From the NCBI GenBank assembly GCA_030549175.1, contig JAUKUA010000002.1:2976001-3040000 (forward strand): 64,000 nucleotides of DNA, given 5' to 3'. The DNA is from Lasiosphaeris hirsuta (taxonomy: Eukaryota > Ascomycota > Sordariomycetes > Sordariales > Lasiosphaeriaceae). Of the stretch, positions 1-10,749 are shown piece after piece. The notes under the pieces are model-generated. The model did not search any database and was not told the origin of the DNA. It worked only from the letters and a program-made list of their open reading frames with translations. Numbering within the stretch: the first letter of the stretch is position 1; each line of letters starts with the position of its first letter. The translations under genes were made by a program, and so were the position numbers.

Positions 1-104
1 AGCACTTCAAGCCTTTGCATTTTTTGTGACGTTAATTTCATCCTGTCAAATGCCCGTTTCGTCGAGATCTCGGTCCCCTCCGCCTCTCCCTGTCGCCAGA
101 CACT

Positions 105-3100
105 ATGACGGAGATCGCGTCGCCCGACCCAACACACGCTGACTCGGCTGCCCCCAACGGCGAAAATGACAACTTCGCAACCGGACCTGGAAATGCCCAC
201 GAAGCCCGCACCGCCGATTCTCACGACCCATACCCCCCCAGCACCCCGGTCCCCGATAGTTCCTCTCCCCTCAGCGATCGGCCCTCCCCCGAAGCTCCAT
301 CGCCTGCCGAGCAACAAAGCCCAGCGCTGCAGAGCTCGAGTTCCAAACCCCACAGCTTGGCCATCAATGGTGTCAACGGCATCAACGGCCACGCGCTCGA
401 ATCCGACACCGTAGACGATGGGCCACCTGCAAAGCGCCGTCGAGTCCGCGAGACAACCCCTGGCAGCTCGTCGCGTCCTGGCCGCCCAAAGCCCGAGTCG
501 CCACCATGGAAGAAGATCGAGGCCGAGGGCCCCTCAACCTTTGTCGCTCAAGACGGCCGCAGGAAGTCAGGACGCATCAACACAGTGCCCATAGAGCTGC
601 AACGTGGTGATAAGAGAATCACTCGCAGATCTCTACATGGTCAACCACCTAGCCCGCCCAAGAACCGATTCGCATCGACCAACGGCCACGCCAGCAACAG
701 CCCCGCCAATCACTCGACACCCTCCTCCTCCATCCCCGCCCCGAAGCGGCCGCTCTCTTCAAGTAAGAATATTCCACCAAAGTCTTTGCCAGCCAAGTCC
801 TCCTCTCGACGGCCCGCGCCGCCCCAAGATGTCAAGCCCACGAGTACGCGAGGCCGCCGACGGTCCGCATCGCCAAAGCGTCCCATCACACCCACCAAGC
901 CATCGGCTGGCACGCGACGATCTACGCGTCGTGGTCGAGATACCTACGAAGATGACGACAATGGGTCGCCCGGAGCCACACGCACCACACCGCGCATCAA
1001 ACTACGTGTTAGGCCTCCGTTGACTGTAATACCCCTCGTCCATCGAGAACAAGCAAGCTTGCGCCCCAAGCTTGGGCCCACCTTTGAGGAATACTTTGAG
1101 CGGGCCACAGACATCCCGGTTGAGAAGGGTGGTCTTCTGACGGCGGATGATGGCCCACAGTACACAGAGGAAATGGCTCGGCAGGATGCACAGATCATTT
1201 TGCGTGTGGAGAAGGAGGTCCAGCCGGGGGGTCTCCTTGCCGTCGGTAGATGCTCCATCTTCGAGCCGGAACCGCAAGAGGAGCCCCCACGACAGTACGC
1301 CCACATGGATCATCTCACAAAGGCTATGACCAATTTCCGGAAACTCATGCTGATTGAGCACCACCGCCATCGCGCCGCCGCGAAGCGACTCGCGATTGCC
1401 TGCGAGACCGAGTGGAGGCGACGGAACCCTCAACCCAAAACAGAGGAGGAACTGGAGCTGGAGGAGCTGGAGAAGTCAAGAATAAGATGGAGACAGGTCA
1501 GCAGGGCAATCGCTGGCACGTGGGACAACGTCAAGGCTGAAATCAACCGCCGCCGAGTTGCAGAGTGGGAGGCTGAGGAGCAACGGCGGGTTAAGGCTGC
1601 CCTTAACCAGGCGGTCAACCTCTCGGAGCAGAAGCTTCAGGCTAGACAGGCACAGCAGGATGCCGAAGACGCCGAGGATCTCACCGGAGTGACAGACGAC
1701 GAAGAAGATGACGATATGGTCTCGGACTTTGATGACGACCCTATGTCCGACCAAGACCTCGACGAGCACTCCGGAGATGCGCTAGGTGCAGATGAGAGCA
1801 ACATGTCCTCCTCAGACGACGACGAAGATAAGGATTCTGTCTTGTCTGACGAGGGACTTACTCAAGAGCAGCTGCGAGAGAAATATGCTAACCTACCTGG
1901 TTTGGATCCCGGTGCAGATGGTGAAGACAATGCGTTGACAAGTGGAGATAAGAGCGACGGAGCCGCCAATGGTGGCCTGGGAGAAGGCGACACGAGTGAC
2001 GAGTCCATAGATATGGATGATGACCTCGGATCCTCCGGCGACTCTGGTATGGACGAAGACGATAGCGGCGGGACTGATGGCGATGAGGAGTCCGGGGATG
2101 ATGAACCGGCCGGCCTCCTTGGCCTTTTCTTCAAGAAATCAGAGCTCAAACAGCTGAAATCGGAGGTTACTGAAGACATCACAAATGATGACAACACCGA
2201 AGATGTGGAAATGGTCGATGCCGACGAGCCCACTGAGTCAGGAGGCGAACCTTTTGAGGACACCAATATGGTGAGTGCCGCGCAAGATGAAGCCGAGTCG
2301 TCTCGGAAATCCCTATGTGCAATGGAAAGACAGCCCGCAAACGCCGATGGAAAGAGGGACTTCATAGACGAGGCGCCGGTGGTGACAAGAGATCCAACAC
2401 CCGTGAGAAATGACGGATCCGAAATGACTCTTGCCAATCCCGCTATGGACATTGGCATACAGCAAGCCCGAACCAAGCAACCTGCCGCCCTCGTCAACGC
2501 CGCGCCGATTCTGGCAAATGATGACACACCAGCTCAAGCGGTTAGCGAGCCTGTGGGCGAAGTTTCGATGCTTGATGCTCCTGCAATATACGACACGTCC
2601 TACCAAGGTATCCCCGAAGTGGAAATTACAGAAGTGTCCATCAACGGCCGCGAAAATAGCCCAGAGACTGATGCAGTCACGAATCCTCGAAGCCCTTGTC
2701 GAAGCCTATCGCCCAGGGCCTCTGACGACACCAAGCCCTCGGAAGTGGAGACGCCGACTCCATCGTCGCTTCTCAGCGTGCCCAAGACGGACAGCAGATC
2801 GACTTCGCCGCAGCCGGCGGTCCCGAGAACCGAGATACCCTTCCTCCTACGCGGAACTTTGCGCGAGTATCAGCACCTTGGCCTTGACTGGCTATCAGCC
2901 CTGTACGCAAACAGCACCAATGGCATTCTGGCCGACGAAATGGGGTTGGGGAAAACCATTCAGACCATTGCCCTTCTCGCCCACCTCGCCTGTCACCATG
3001 AGGTCTGGGGGCCCCATCTCGTCATTGTGCCGACAAGCGTCATGCTCAATTGGGAAATGGAGTTCAAGAAGTGGTGTCCTGGTTTCAAGATCCTCACCTA

Positions 3101-5576
3101 CTACGGTAACCAAGACGAGCGCAAGAGGAAACGACAGGGTTGGACAAATGATGACGTCTGGAATGTCTGCATCACCTCGTATCAGATGGTCCTCCAAGAT
3201 CAACAGGTGTTCAGGAGGCGTCGCTGGCATTACATGATCCTCGACGAAGCGCACAACATCAAGAACTTCAAGTCTCAGCGGTGGCAGACATTGCTCGGAT
3301 TCAACACACATTCCCGCCTATTATTGACCGGAACACCTCTCCAAAACAACCTCACCGAGCTGTGGTCGCTTCTCTACTTCTTAGCCCCGCCGGAGAATGG
3401 CGAAGGTGGCTTCGTCGATCTCTCCGAGTTCCACAACTGGTTTTCCAGACCCGAATCCCAAATTCTCGAAAGTGGGCGGGAGCAGCTGGATGATGAAGCG
3501 CGTGCCATCATCTCGAAGCTTCACAAGGTTCTCCGGCCTTATCTTCTACGCAGACTGAAAGCAGATGTCGAGAAGCAAATGCCGGCCAAGTACGAGCACG
3601 TCGAGTTCTGTCGGTTGTCCAAACGCCAGCGAGAACTGTACGATGGCTTCCTGTCTCGCGCAGACACCAGGCAAACACTGGCTTCGGGAAACTACATGTC
3701 AATCATCAATTGCTTGATGCAACTTCGCAAGGTGTGCAACCACCCTGACCTCTTCGTCGACCGGCCGATCATGACATCGTTCCGCATGCAACGCTCTGTT
3801 CCTGCAGATTACGAGCTCAAGGAGCTTGCCGTCAGAAGACTTTCAGCCGAAAAGCCCATGAGCACTGTCAGCCTCAGTTTCCTCAACATGATCCCAACCC
3901 AGTATGAGGGGATGTCAAACACCCATGCCGAGCGAATCGTTCAACTCAGCTCCCACCGAATCCTCCTCGACCTACGAGAAGCGCAAAAGACCCGAGCGAA
4001 CAATGGCCACACCACTCTCGATCCTGCTTCCGTCAAGTCAAACATTGTGTATCTGGAGAGTGCAGCGAGGTGGGGCCGCTTTGAAGAACTCCAGCATTGT
4101 GTCTATCTCAATGCCCTCCGCCGCCAACAGCGCCCCATCTATGGCAAGCGCCTGGTCGACCTCCTCACGCTCGATATAGACCGTCGGCCCCACAAACAAA
4201 GACCCAAGGTCCCTGCGAAGCTCATGAGCTGGTTTGAAGAGGATTCACATTTGCTTCATAGCGCTACTCCCACCCTCCAGCAACGTGCGGGATCACTGGA
4301 GACAACTATCAGCAAGTTCGCATGTGTTACCCCGGCCGTCGTCACCGGTGGCCTGAACAATTTTTTGCTTGGGGAACGAGGTATCGAGGCTTTCCAGGAG
4401 ACTGACGTCAAGCTGTCCGCACCGGTCAAGTACGCCCCGTACATGCCCAAGGAGCCACCTCATGATCCCTGGCACGAAGCACGCATGCGGCTGTCGATCC
4501 AATTCCCCGATAAGCGCCTTCTCCAATACGACTGTGGCAAGCTACAGGCTCTCGACAAGCTATTGCGCAAGCTACAGGCTGGCGGTCACCGAGCATTGAT
4601 CTTTACCCAAATGACCAAGGTCCTAGACATTTTGGAGCAGTTCTTGAACATCCACGGTCACAAATACCTCCGCCTCGACGGCTCCACCAAGGTCGAGCAA
4701 CGCCAGATCTTGACGGACCGGTTCAACCACGACCCGCGCATCCTCTGCTTCATTCTCTCGACCCGTTCGGGTGGCCTTGGCATCAACCTCACTGGCGCCG
4801 ACACCGTTATCTTCTATGACCAAGATTGGAACCCCGCCATGGACAAGCAGTGCCAGGACAGATGTCATCGTATTGGGCAGACCCGCGATGTGCACATCTA
4901 CCGGCTCGTCAGCGAACACACGATCGAGGCCAATATCCTGCGCAAGGCGAGTCAGAAGCAGATGCTGGACGACGTGGTGATCCAGGAAGGCGAGTTCACG
5001 ACAGACTACTTCAACAAGATTGCGATCCGCGATGTCGTCGGTAACAACGGCGAGATCTCGGCCAACGAGAATGATGTTGTCGCCAATGCCGCCATGGATC
5101 GGGTCCTAGGAGGCGTCGAGAGCAGTGGCCCGCGCAACGCGGCACGAGTGCTGGAGCAAGCCGAGGACAAGGAAGATGTCGCAGCCGCACGGCTGGCGGA
5201 GAAGGAGATCATGCAGGACGACGCCGATTTCCTCGAGCAGCAGCCCGCCGGGTCGGGGCCTGCATCTGGCGTGTCAAGCGTGAGACAGGGAACGCCTAGG
5301 GAAGGGACAGAGCCGCTCTTGTCGGCACCGCTGGCGGCAGGTAAGACGGGGCACTCCGGTCTGGGGCTGTTTGCAGAGTCTGTGGACGATTTGCCGGATG
5401 CCGTCGCTGCCGAAGCGGAAATGGCGATGGAGCTTAATGCGTTTGGAGAGCGGATGCGAACGATTGACGACTACATGTTGGCGTCGATGTCAATGGCACT
5501 CGAAGGCACGCCGTTAGATCTGCCACGGGATAAGAAGAAGAGCAAAAAGAAGGGCAAAGATACGAGGAAGCGGTAG
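105..5576 (+). CDS. SWR1: SWR1-type Snf2 family chromatin-remodelling ATPase
   Basis: A single uninterrupted 1823-codon frame. The product is the catalytic subunit of the nuclear SWR1 complex, which uses ATP to exchange H2A for H2A.Z in nucleosomes. The first ~300 residues are low-complexity and rich in Ser/Pro and basic residues. An HSA-like helical segment lies near residues 390-500 (HMDHLTKAM onward) and is followed by long acidic stretches (~540-700). The Snf2 ATPase core begins near 915 with RGTLREYQHLGLDWL, has Walker A DEMGLGKT at ~943 and Walker B DEAH at ~1046. After a long insertion typical of the SWR1/INO80 class, the helicase C half carries LIFTQMTKVLDILEQFL (~1495) and the QDRCHRIGQTRDV motif (~1585). 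The tail is lysine-rich. The split ATPase with an HSA domain and overall length fit SWR1 better than INO80. The start is the first ATG in frame; upstream DNA is cut by the window edge. Identification is very secure. Confidence 0.95.
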   Translation: MTEIASPDPTHADSAAPNGENDNFATGPGNAHEARTADSHDPYPPSTPVPDSSSPLSDRPSPEAPSPAEQQSPALQSSSSKPHSLAINGVNGINGHALESDTVDDGPPAKRRRVRETTPGSSSRPGRPKPESPPWKKIEAEGPSTFVAQDGRRKSGRINTVPIELQRGDKRITRRSLHGQPPSPPKNRFASTNGHASNSPANHSTPSSSIPAPKRPLSSSKNIPPKSLPAKSSSRRPAPPQDVKPTSTRGRRRSASPKRPITPTKPSAGTRRSTRRGRDTYEDDDNGSPGATRTTPRIKLRVRPPLTVIPLVHREQASLRPKLGPTFEEYFERATDIPVEKGGLLTADDGPQYTEEMARQDAQIILRVEKEVQPGGLLAVGRCSIFEPEPQEEPPRQYAHMDHLTKAMTNFRKLMLIEHHRHRAAAKRLAIACETEWRRRNPQPKTEEELELEELEKSRIRWRQVSRAIAGTWDNVKAEINRRRVAEWEAEEQRRVKAALNQAVNLSEQKLQARQAQQDAEDAEDLTGVTDDEEDDDMVSDFDDDPMSDQDLDEHSGDALGADESNMSSSDDDEDKDSVLSDEGLTQEQLREKYANLPGLDPGADGEDNALTSGDKSDGAANGGLGEGDTSDESIDMDDDLGSSGDSGMDEDDSGGTDGDEESGDDEPAGLLGLFFKKSELKQLKSEVTEDITNDDNTEDVEMVDADEPTESGGEPFEDTNMVSAAQDEAESSRKSLCAMERQPANADGKRDFIDEAPVVTRDPTPVRNDGSEMTLANPAMDIGIQQARTKQPAALVNAAPILANDDTPAQAVSEPVGEVSMLDAPAIYDTSYQGIPEVEITEVSINGRENSPETDAVTNPRSPCRSLSPRASDDTKPSEVETPTPSSLLSVPKTDSRSTSPQPAVPRTEIPFLLRGTLREYQHLGLDWLSALYANSTNGILADEMGLGKTIQTIALLAHLACHHEVWGPHLVIVPTSVMLNWEMEFKKWCPGFKILTYYGNQDERKRKRQGWTNDDVWNVCITSYQMVLQDQQVFRRRRWHYMILDEAHNIKNFKSQRWQTLLGFNTHSRLLLTGTPLQNNLTELWSLLYFLAPPENGEGGFVDLSEFHNWFSRPESQILESGREQLDDEARAIISKLHKVLRPYLLRRLKADVEKQMPAKYEHVEFCRLSKRQRELYDGFLSRADTRQTLASGNYMSIINCLMQLRKVCNHPDLFVDRPIMTSFRMQRSVPADYELKELAVRRLSAEKPMSTVSLSFLNMIPTQYEGMSNTHAERIVQLSSHRILLDLREAQKTRANNGHTTLDPASVKSNIVYLESAARWGRFEELQHCVYLNALRRQQRPIYGKRLVDLLTLDIDRRPHKQRPKVPAKLMSWFEEDSHLLHSATPTLQQRAGSLETTISKFACVTPAVVTGGLNNFLLGERGIEAFQETDVKLSAPVKYAPYMPKEPPHDPWHEARMRLSIQFPDKRLLQYDCGKLQALDKLLRKLQAGGHRALIFTQMTKVLDILEQFLNIHGHKYLRLDGSTKVEQRQILTDRFNHDPRILCFILSTRSGGLGINLTGADTVIFYDQDWNPAMDKQCQDRCHRIGQTRDVHIYRLVSEHTIEANILRKASQKQMLDDVVIQEGEFTTDYFNKIAIRDVVGNNGEISANENDVVANAAMDRVLGGVESSGPRNAARVLEQAEDKEDVAAARLAEKEIMQDDADFLEQQPAGSGPASGVSSVRQGTPREGTEPLLSAPLAAGKTGHSGLGLFAESVDDLPDAVAAEAEMAMELNAFGERMRTIDDYMLASMSMALEGTPLDLPRDKKKSKKKGKDTRKR

Positions 5577-6078
5577 GAGTAGGTGTAGAATTATTTATAG
5601 TGTTGCATGCTTGCCCCTATGTGTAAGCGGGTGGCTGGACGGGGCGGCCGATTGGTTATTTGTATCATACATGCTCATGAATCATGACGGATAGGCAGAC
5701 AGAAAGCCCAACGGCTTGCGTTGGAGCAGCAGGGGTGATCGAGCATGGCAATGCTTTTACGTTTGGTATGATAGAAGGGGGAAAAAGAAACGGATCAACA
5801 CTTGTGCCTGTGTTTTGTGGCGTACATATTTTACTTGACGATAGAATTTATGTACAGCTAGAAACCATATATTGCTACCATCAAGCAACAAAAAAGACAG
5901 AGGAGGTACCTGGTGCATTGCCAACTCTGCCAAGTTGACGACAGTTCTCACGATGAATGAGAAAATCGAGTTTGAGAGCATGCAGAACAATACTAAATTA
6001 GGTACCTAGGTAGGTGAGTTGCATCGCGAGCCCAACCTTATGCATGCATAACTCTCGAGTCTTTTCGAACACAACCAA
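5577..6078. other. Convergent 3' intergenic region
   Basis: About 500 bases between the stop codons of SWR1 and the convergent metalloprotease gene. It is AT-rich and should hold both 3' UTRs. It contains the palindrome-like string GGTACCTAGGTAGGTGAG near 6001, a string type that recurs in this window. No gene is supported. Confidence 0.6.
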
Positions 6079-7719
6079 TCATGTAACCAGCTGCCAAACC
6101 TCTCCCCCACTCCGGACAACAAACAAAGCTCCATTATCCAAGGCGGCCACGCTGAGGTTCCACACATTGGAATCAACCAGCTTGACGTAGGTCGTCAGGG
6201 GCACGGCCGCATCCTGGTGGCTATGTCCCAAGTACTGCCAAAGCGTCTTGTCGCTGCGCCGAAAGAACAGAATACCACTGGCACACGCCATGTCCACATT
6301 GCTCGCGTCCTTATCCACCTCCCTCCACTCGCGCTTCGCCAGCGCCACGTTGACATCGACAAGATGCATAATGGCCCCCGACTTTTGACGCACATACAAG
6401 CTCTGATCCGAAAAGACAATCTGCACCGCCTGCTCGCTCTCACTCGCAGGCGTATACACGTCCTCGAGAGTCGCAGCCCCGCCATCACGGTCGTTCAACA
6501 AAAAGACGCGACCCGTAGCACAACGCAGGAAGACCCGGGCATTGGGGTCCCGGCCACTCGCAGCCAGATCGCGCACCTTGAGCGCGTTAAGCGACGGCGG
6601 ATCCGTCTCGACGGCAGCCCACTCCCTGGCGGCGCCCGAGTACCGCCAGACGGGCGTCAGCACGTCCTGGCGGCGCACGTACAGCCGCGTAGCCGTGGCC
6701 GCGGCGCTGCGCGTGTCGGGGAAGTCGGTGATGCACCGCCACTGCCAGGGCGCGCCGCCGTACTGGTAGATGTGCAGGGGGTCGGCGTGCAGGCAGTAGA
6801 GCGTGGTGGCACTGGTGAGGAGCTGTGTGTTGCGCGGGTTGTTGTCGATGATTTCCCAGCCGTTGCGGGGGGCTGCTCGGCGGTGGTAGAGGAGACCGTT
6901 GGGGAGGAGCTGGAAGAGGTCGGCGCGCGTGGCTTGGAGGGCCGGTTGGAGCGGGTTGTAGAGCGTGCGTAGTCCGGCGATGTCGTCGTAGTGCAGGTCC
7001 AAGTTGGCGGAGGAATGCATCCACGACCCTAGGATGTAGGAGTGGCTGAGTCCTAGGGCGTGGCCGATCTCGTGGATGGCTACCGCCGTCATCCGGTCCA
7101 AGCTCATGTCCTTGACGCGGTCGTCCGAGAAGTGGATTTGTCCCCGGCAGGTGGCGTCGCTGGGGCTGGTCTGCGGGTTCGGTCCGGGAGCGGGCTGCAT
7201 GGTGTGGGCGTTGGTGTTGGGGTTAAAGGGGCTGGGGCAGTTGAGGTGCTGGAGGTTCTGTCCCCAGCGGATCAGGATATCGACCGGCGCTCCGCTGCTA
7301 TCCTCGGTGAAGGTGAAGGGCGCGACGGCGGACCAGGCGTAGAAGGCGTAGAGAATCGTTTCGCGGCACTCCAGGGCCGACTTGTGTTGACTCAGGTCGG
7401 ACAGCGCATATCGCAGATCGAGATGGTCGCGCACAACGCCGTTCAAGACAAACGTCGGGGGTCCCGCCGGCCCGGCAACCGGCGCATCCACGTCGCGGTT
7501 CCCACAGCGCTCCTCGGCAAAGAGCTTCTTGGTCGCTTCGTCGTACTCGCCCGTGATTGGGATGTTGCCGAACGCCTGCGCAGACTTCAGTGCCGATGCC
7601 ATGTCTTGGGCCGTCAGCTCGACGTTGGGGGCGACATAGCCAAAGGCTTCGAGCCAGCTTCGAGCCCGAGCCCATGCGCCCGGCCATGTTGCTTGCGTTA
7701 GTGGTCCTGGGTTGTCCAT
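6079..7719 (-). CDS. Matrixin-type (M10A) zinc metalloprotease with C-terminal repeat domain
   Basis: Intronless. I take the ATG at 7719 (547 aa, MDNPGP...); an in-frame ATG 12 codons upstream is the alternative. Residues ~25-66 form a peptidoglycan-binding-like prodomain (ALKSAQAFGNIPITGEYDEA) ending in ERCGNRD at ~67-73. This corresponds to the cysteine switch PRCGxPD that keeps matrix metalloproteases latent. The catalytic domain carries HEIGHALGLSH at ~216-226, the full HExxHxxGxxH zinc site, and a Met-turn (SWMHSS) shortly after. The C-terminal ~270 residues hold irregular repeats around LYxRR...W.Y, suggesting a beta-propeller, but they are not recognisably hemopexin. I see no N-terminal signal peptide, which is odd for this class. 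Family assignment is strong; substrate and location are unknown. Confidence 0.85.
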   Translation of the reverse strand: MDNPGPLTQATWPGAWARARSWLEAFGYVAPNVELTAQDMASALKSAQAFGNIPITGEYDEATKKLFAEERCGNRDVDAPVAGPAGPPTFVLNGVVRDHLDLRYALSDLSQHKSALECRETILYAFYAWSAVAPFTFTEDSSGAPVDILIRWGQNLQHLNCPSPFNPNTNAHTMQPAPGPNPQTSPSDATCRGQIHFSDDRVKDMSLDRMTAVAIHEIGHALGLSHSYILGSWMHSSANLDLHYDDIAGLRTLYNPLQPALQATRADLFQLLPNGLLYHRRAAPRNGWEIIDNNPRNTQLLTSATTLYCLHADPLHIYQYGGAPWQWRCITDFPDTRSAAATATRLYVRRQDVLTPVWRYSGAAREWAAVETDPPSLNALKVRDLAASGRDPNARVFLRCATGRVFLLNDRDGGAATLEDVYTPASESEQAVQIVFSDQSLYVRQKSGAIMHLVDVNVALAKREWREVDKDASNVDMACASGILFFRRSDKTLWQYLGHSHQDAAVPLTTYVKLVDSNVWNLSVAALDNGALFVVRSGGEVWQLVT

Positions 7720-8642
7720 CTTTGGAAAGGAATGTTCAATGCAGGTGTAAATCATTCCGTGTCTCAGCCCGAACGACCAAGCCGCGAGACAGTTTTTATG
7801 GTAAATATTTAGTCAAGTCATGATATCCCTGTCAGCAGATGATGAGCAGATTCAGTTGGTCTTGCCAAGTGCTGTGGTATCTTTCCAGGTTCAATGATGT
7901 TATATAGTACGGAAGTAATGTGGTATGGAAGAACTAGGAGAGTTAAGATTGGCTGGCTGCATGCACCTCATCCTCTGATGCTACACTCGCGATGCGTGAC
8001 TGGAGATTGTCAGGCCACAAAGGGGCAACTGCGTCAGCCATTCATGTCACGCCTACCCGCAGCTGAAGTTCGAGTTCCGTCCCTGGTCGTTTGGCAAATG
8101 CCAAGAAGATACAACGAAAAAGGAGCCGAGACTATTTCTTTCTTTGGCCCCCCCCCCCCCCCCCCCAAAACAACCATCACCCTGTCTCCCGCGGGGGGGA
8201 TTCTTTTTTTTTTGGGGGGGGGAAGGGGTTATTTGACGGCTTTGTCTAAGATGAGCAAGAAAGAAGCTAGCTTGTAGCTACTACAATAAAAACCCCCCAA
8301 CAATCCATTAGTTTAGCGTTGAATTACCGAGCATCTAAGGATCAATTGCTAACAACAGGCCCCAGAACAACGGGAACCTCCAGTATTTTGCTGAACAGCC
8401 GCCTTCACCCCAAGCTTGAATCTCAAACATTAAACCTGTATGTGAATAGCAAGCAAGTGCCCCACGGTATGTTCTGAGCATATAAACATGCGACAGAACT
8501 TGCTTCCAACCGTCTATCCCATTCCTCATCGCTCTCATCCTCTTCCAAGACTGTGAGCAATACTACTAGTTCCAGAACTACCAGTACACATTCGTCTTGA
8601 AGCCTACACCAAACACCAAACTCGAGACAAAAGCTCGTCGCT
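7720..8642. other. Intergenic region with poly-C/poly-G homopolymers
   Basis: Shared promoter region between the divergent metalloprotease and the small ORF at 8643. It contains a C run (about 8149-8166) followed by AAAA, then about 35 bases on a T run followed by a G run (about 8203-8222). These two arms are approximate reverse complements and could pair. No convincing gene. Confidence 0.5.
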
Positions 8643-8891
8643 ATGGACCCTTCCCAGCAACAGCAGCTCGATAACCTCCGCCGCTATGCGTCCCATCTCT
8701 TGTTCGGAACCGCCTTTCTTGGGGCTCTGGTTTTTCTCGCCTTTGGATCCTTTTTTGCTCGCATCTATGGCGACTATCTGGACTCCAAGTCGGAGACTTC
8801 GCGAGTAGTAGACGAGGAGACGCAACGGCCTCAGGAGGAGGAGAAGCGCCCCGAGGAGCGCCAAGAGGGGAAGCAGCCCCGGGCTGAGTAA
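8643..8891 (+). CDS. Possible small single-pass membrane protein, 82 aa
   Basis: Unrecognised. The short frame MDPSQQQQLDNLRRYAS is followed by one strongly hydrophobic stretch at about residues 20-42 (HLLFGTAFLGALVFLAFGSF) and then a charged Glu/Arg/Lys/Gln-rich tail. This is the layout of a small tail-exposed single-pass membrane protein. The ATG context (gtcgctATGG) and the pyrimidine- and CA-rich leader at 8540-8640 look like a normal fungal 5' UTR. There is no homology I can name, and an antisense frame of similar length overlaps it, so coding status needs transcript support. Chance occurrence is possible. Confidence 0.45.
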   Translation: MDPSQQQQLDNLRRYASHLLFGTAFLGALVFLAFGSFFARIYGDYLDSKSETSRVVDEETQRPQEEEKRPEERQEGKQPRAE

Positions 8892-10749
8892 CCCCCTAAC
8901 CCCTACCTCCCTATCCCCGCCCACCTTCACTTTCGACGAGGCACATTAGGACCTAAGAGGTCCAGTCGGGTTTGATCGACCAGCTTGACCAATATGTGTG
9001 CACTCTCTTTTCTTTTTTCGATACTTTGTCAGCATATGATGGTGTTGATCCGGCTAGTTTTGATTGACCAGACTAGTAATAACCATCCTAGGTAGTCTCT
9101 CTCTAAAAAGAAAGAGTATGTAACGAGCCACCGTAGCGATCGTCACTTTGCACCATAATCCCAATATATAACCCTGAAAAAATACCATATAACCCTGAAA
9201 ACGGCAGATTGTGATTGATTGATTGATTGATTTGAAGTGTTTAACGTCCCGGGATTGATTGATTGATGTTTAGCGTCCAGGGTTTTCGCCGTTAGTGATT
9301 GGGACGTAGGGGCCGAGGGCCCCTATTTACCGTCAGAAGGTCTTACGTACCCTTTACTAAGAACCAAACTGGGCAGTACATTATCTTTAATTTCTTCGAC
9401 GTCATGAATAAGGCATTATCGTTAATATTTCGAGGCAGCTAACAGGATTGTCAGCTCATGACCTTGCCTTCACCTTCAAGAGATTCCTTGCGCTATTCAA
9501 CAAGCCAGAGCTCCACGCAGCCCAAGACTCGGTGTGGATTTCAATAACAAAACACGCCAATATAGAACTTCCCCCTAGTATGATAACGCCCGCCCAAACC
9601 TCTGTAAATCATGCACAATCTTCTCACCCTGTCCAGAACACCCGAGCCAGAGTGTACTTGAGAGCGCGTCAAAAGGTAGCATGAATCACGAAAAGTACCT
9701 CGATTGTCAGCTCACACTGTGCCAGATTGCTGGTGGTCATGGGTCATATCTGCCTTGACGATAAGCCTCGGGCCGGGATGTGACTGACTCAAGGACGCGA
9801 GAGGAGAGGCGCAACTAAACGACGCTGCTGATTTGTCTTGGAGGCACAAGCCATTGAACCAATGAGTGCAGTGGTGTCACAAGAACTAAGCAGTTGCACT
9901 AAAGTAAGGTACGATTGTAGAATGTTATTTGTTACCTGTTCTAGGGAGGTGAGTAAGGTAGCTTGGTTTCTAATCTATAATACCTATATAAACCGAGCCC
10001 TCCAAATCTTCCCGGCGATTTAGACAGCATAGCCTGCTCGGACATATTCACAGCGGGGCCTCAAACGGCTGTGTAAGTAGATAGATGGAGGGAGATTGGG
10101 ATGTGGGCGTTCAATACTCACCAGCTCACTCGAGGTTCAAGTTGTTCTGGCAGTGTTTGAGAACGGCCCTTGTGGACCCGGACAATTTTGAACGGGTAAA
10201 AGCAGAAGTAATTTAGACCATCCTAATAATGAGATGTCGGCTATGCCCACAAAAAAGTGTGCCTAAGGTGTGATGAGAGCGTGGCTACACTCCATAGAGA
10301 AGAGATAGCAACCACAAGTACAGTCGTGTGTAGGAAACCGTTTTTGCACCTGTGCCCAATTAGAGACACGGTTGGGAAACCTGCAGCTGTTCGATAGCTT
10401 CGGTCATAGTGATGAGCCTAAAACGAGATACCTGGTGCTGTTGTCCGACATGGATAAACAAACTGTCAAAGAGGAAGAGCTCGTTCTCCTACTACCTACC
10501 CAGTTTCAAAGGTCTTTCTTTGTTCTGTGACAAAAGTCTTAGCCTAGCCACATTCTCCCCCGCCGATGTTCTTTGTCAACGTAGGTATTTTAAAATCAGG
10601 ACCTGCACGAGCACCGCCTCTGTCCACCTAAAGCGCCTCTCATCAAAAAGTCCGGACACTTCAACACGTACTGGACCTAGTCTGCCTCCAAGTTGTCCAG
10701 AGAGTCTCAGTTCTGCAACTCATTCGTCCCAACAGCAATCTACACTACC
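8892..10749. other. Intergenic region with GATT repeats
   Basis: About 1.85 kb with no convincing gene. Around 9170-9300 are two copies of ATAACCCTGAAAA, two blocks of tandem GATT (about 9210-9231 and 9253-9267), and an inverted partner CAGGGTTTTCGCCGTTA near 9278. Together they look like a degraded repeat or small element. Short frames elsewhere in the stretch have no features of real genes. Confidence 0.5.

Noticed and set aside
1862..2527. 221-codon minus-strand frame inside SWR1
   Set aside because: Antisense shadow of the acidic-rich SWR1 region (Ser-rich complement of Asp/Glu codons).
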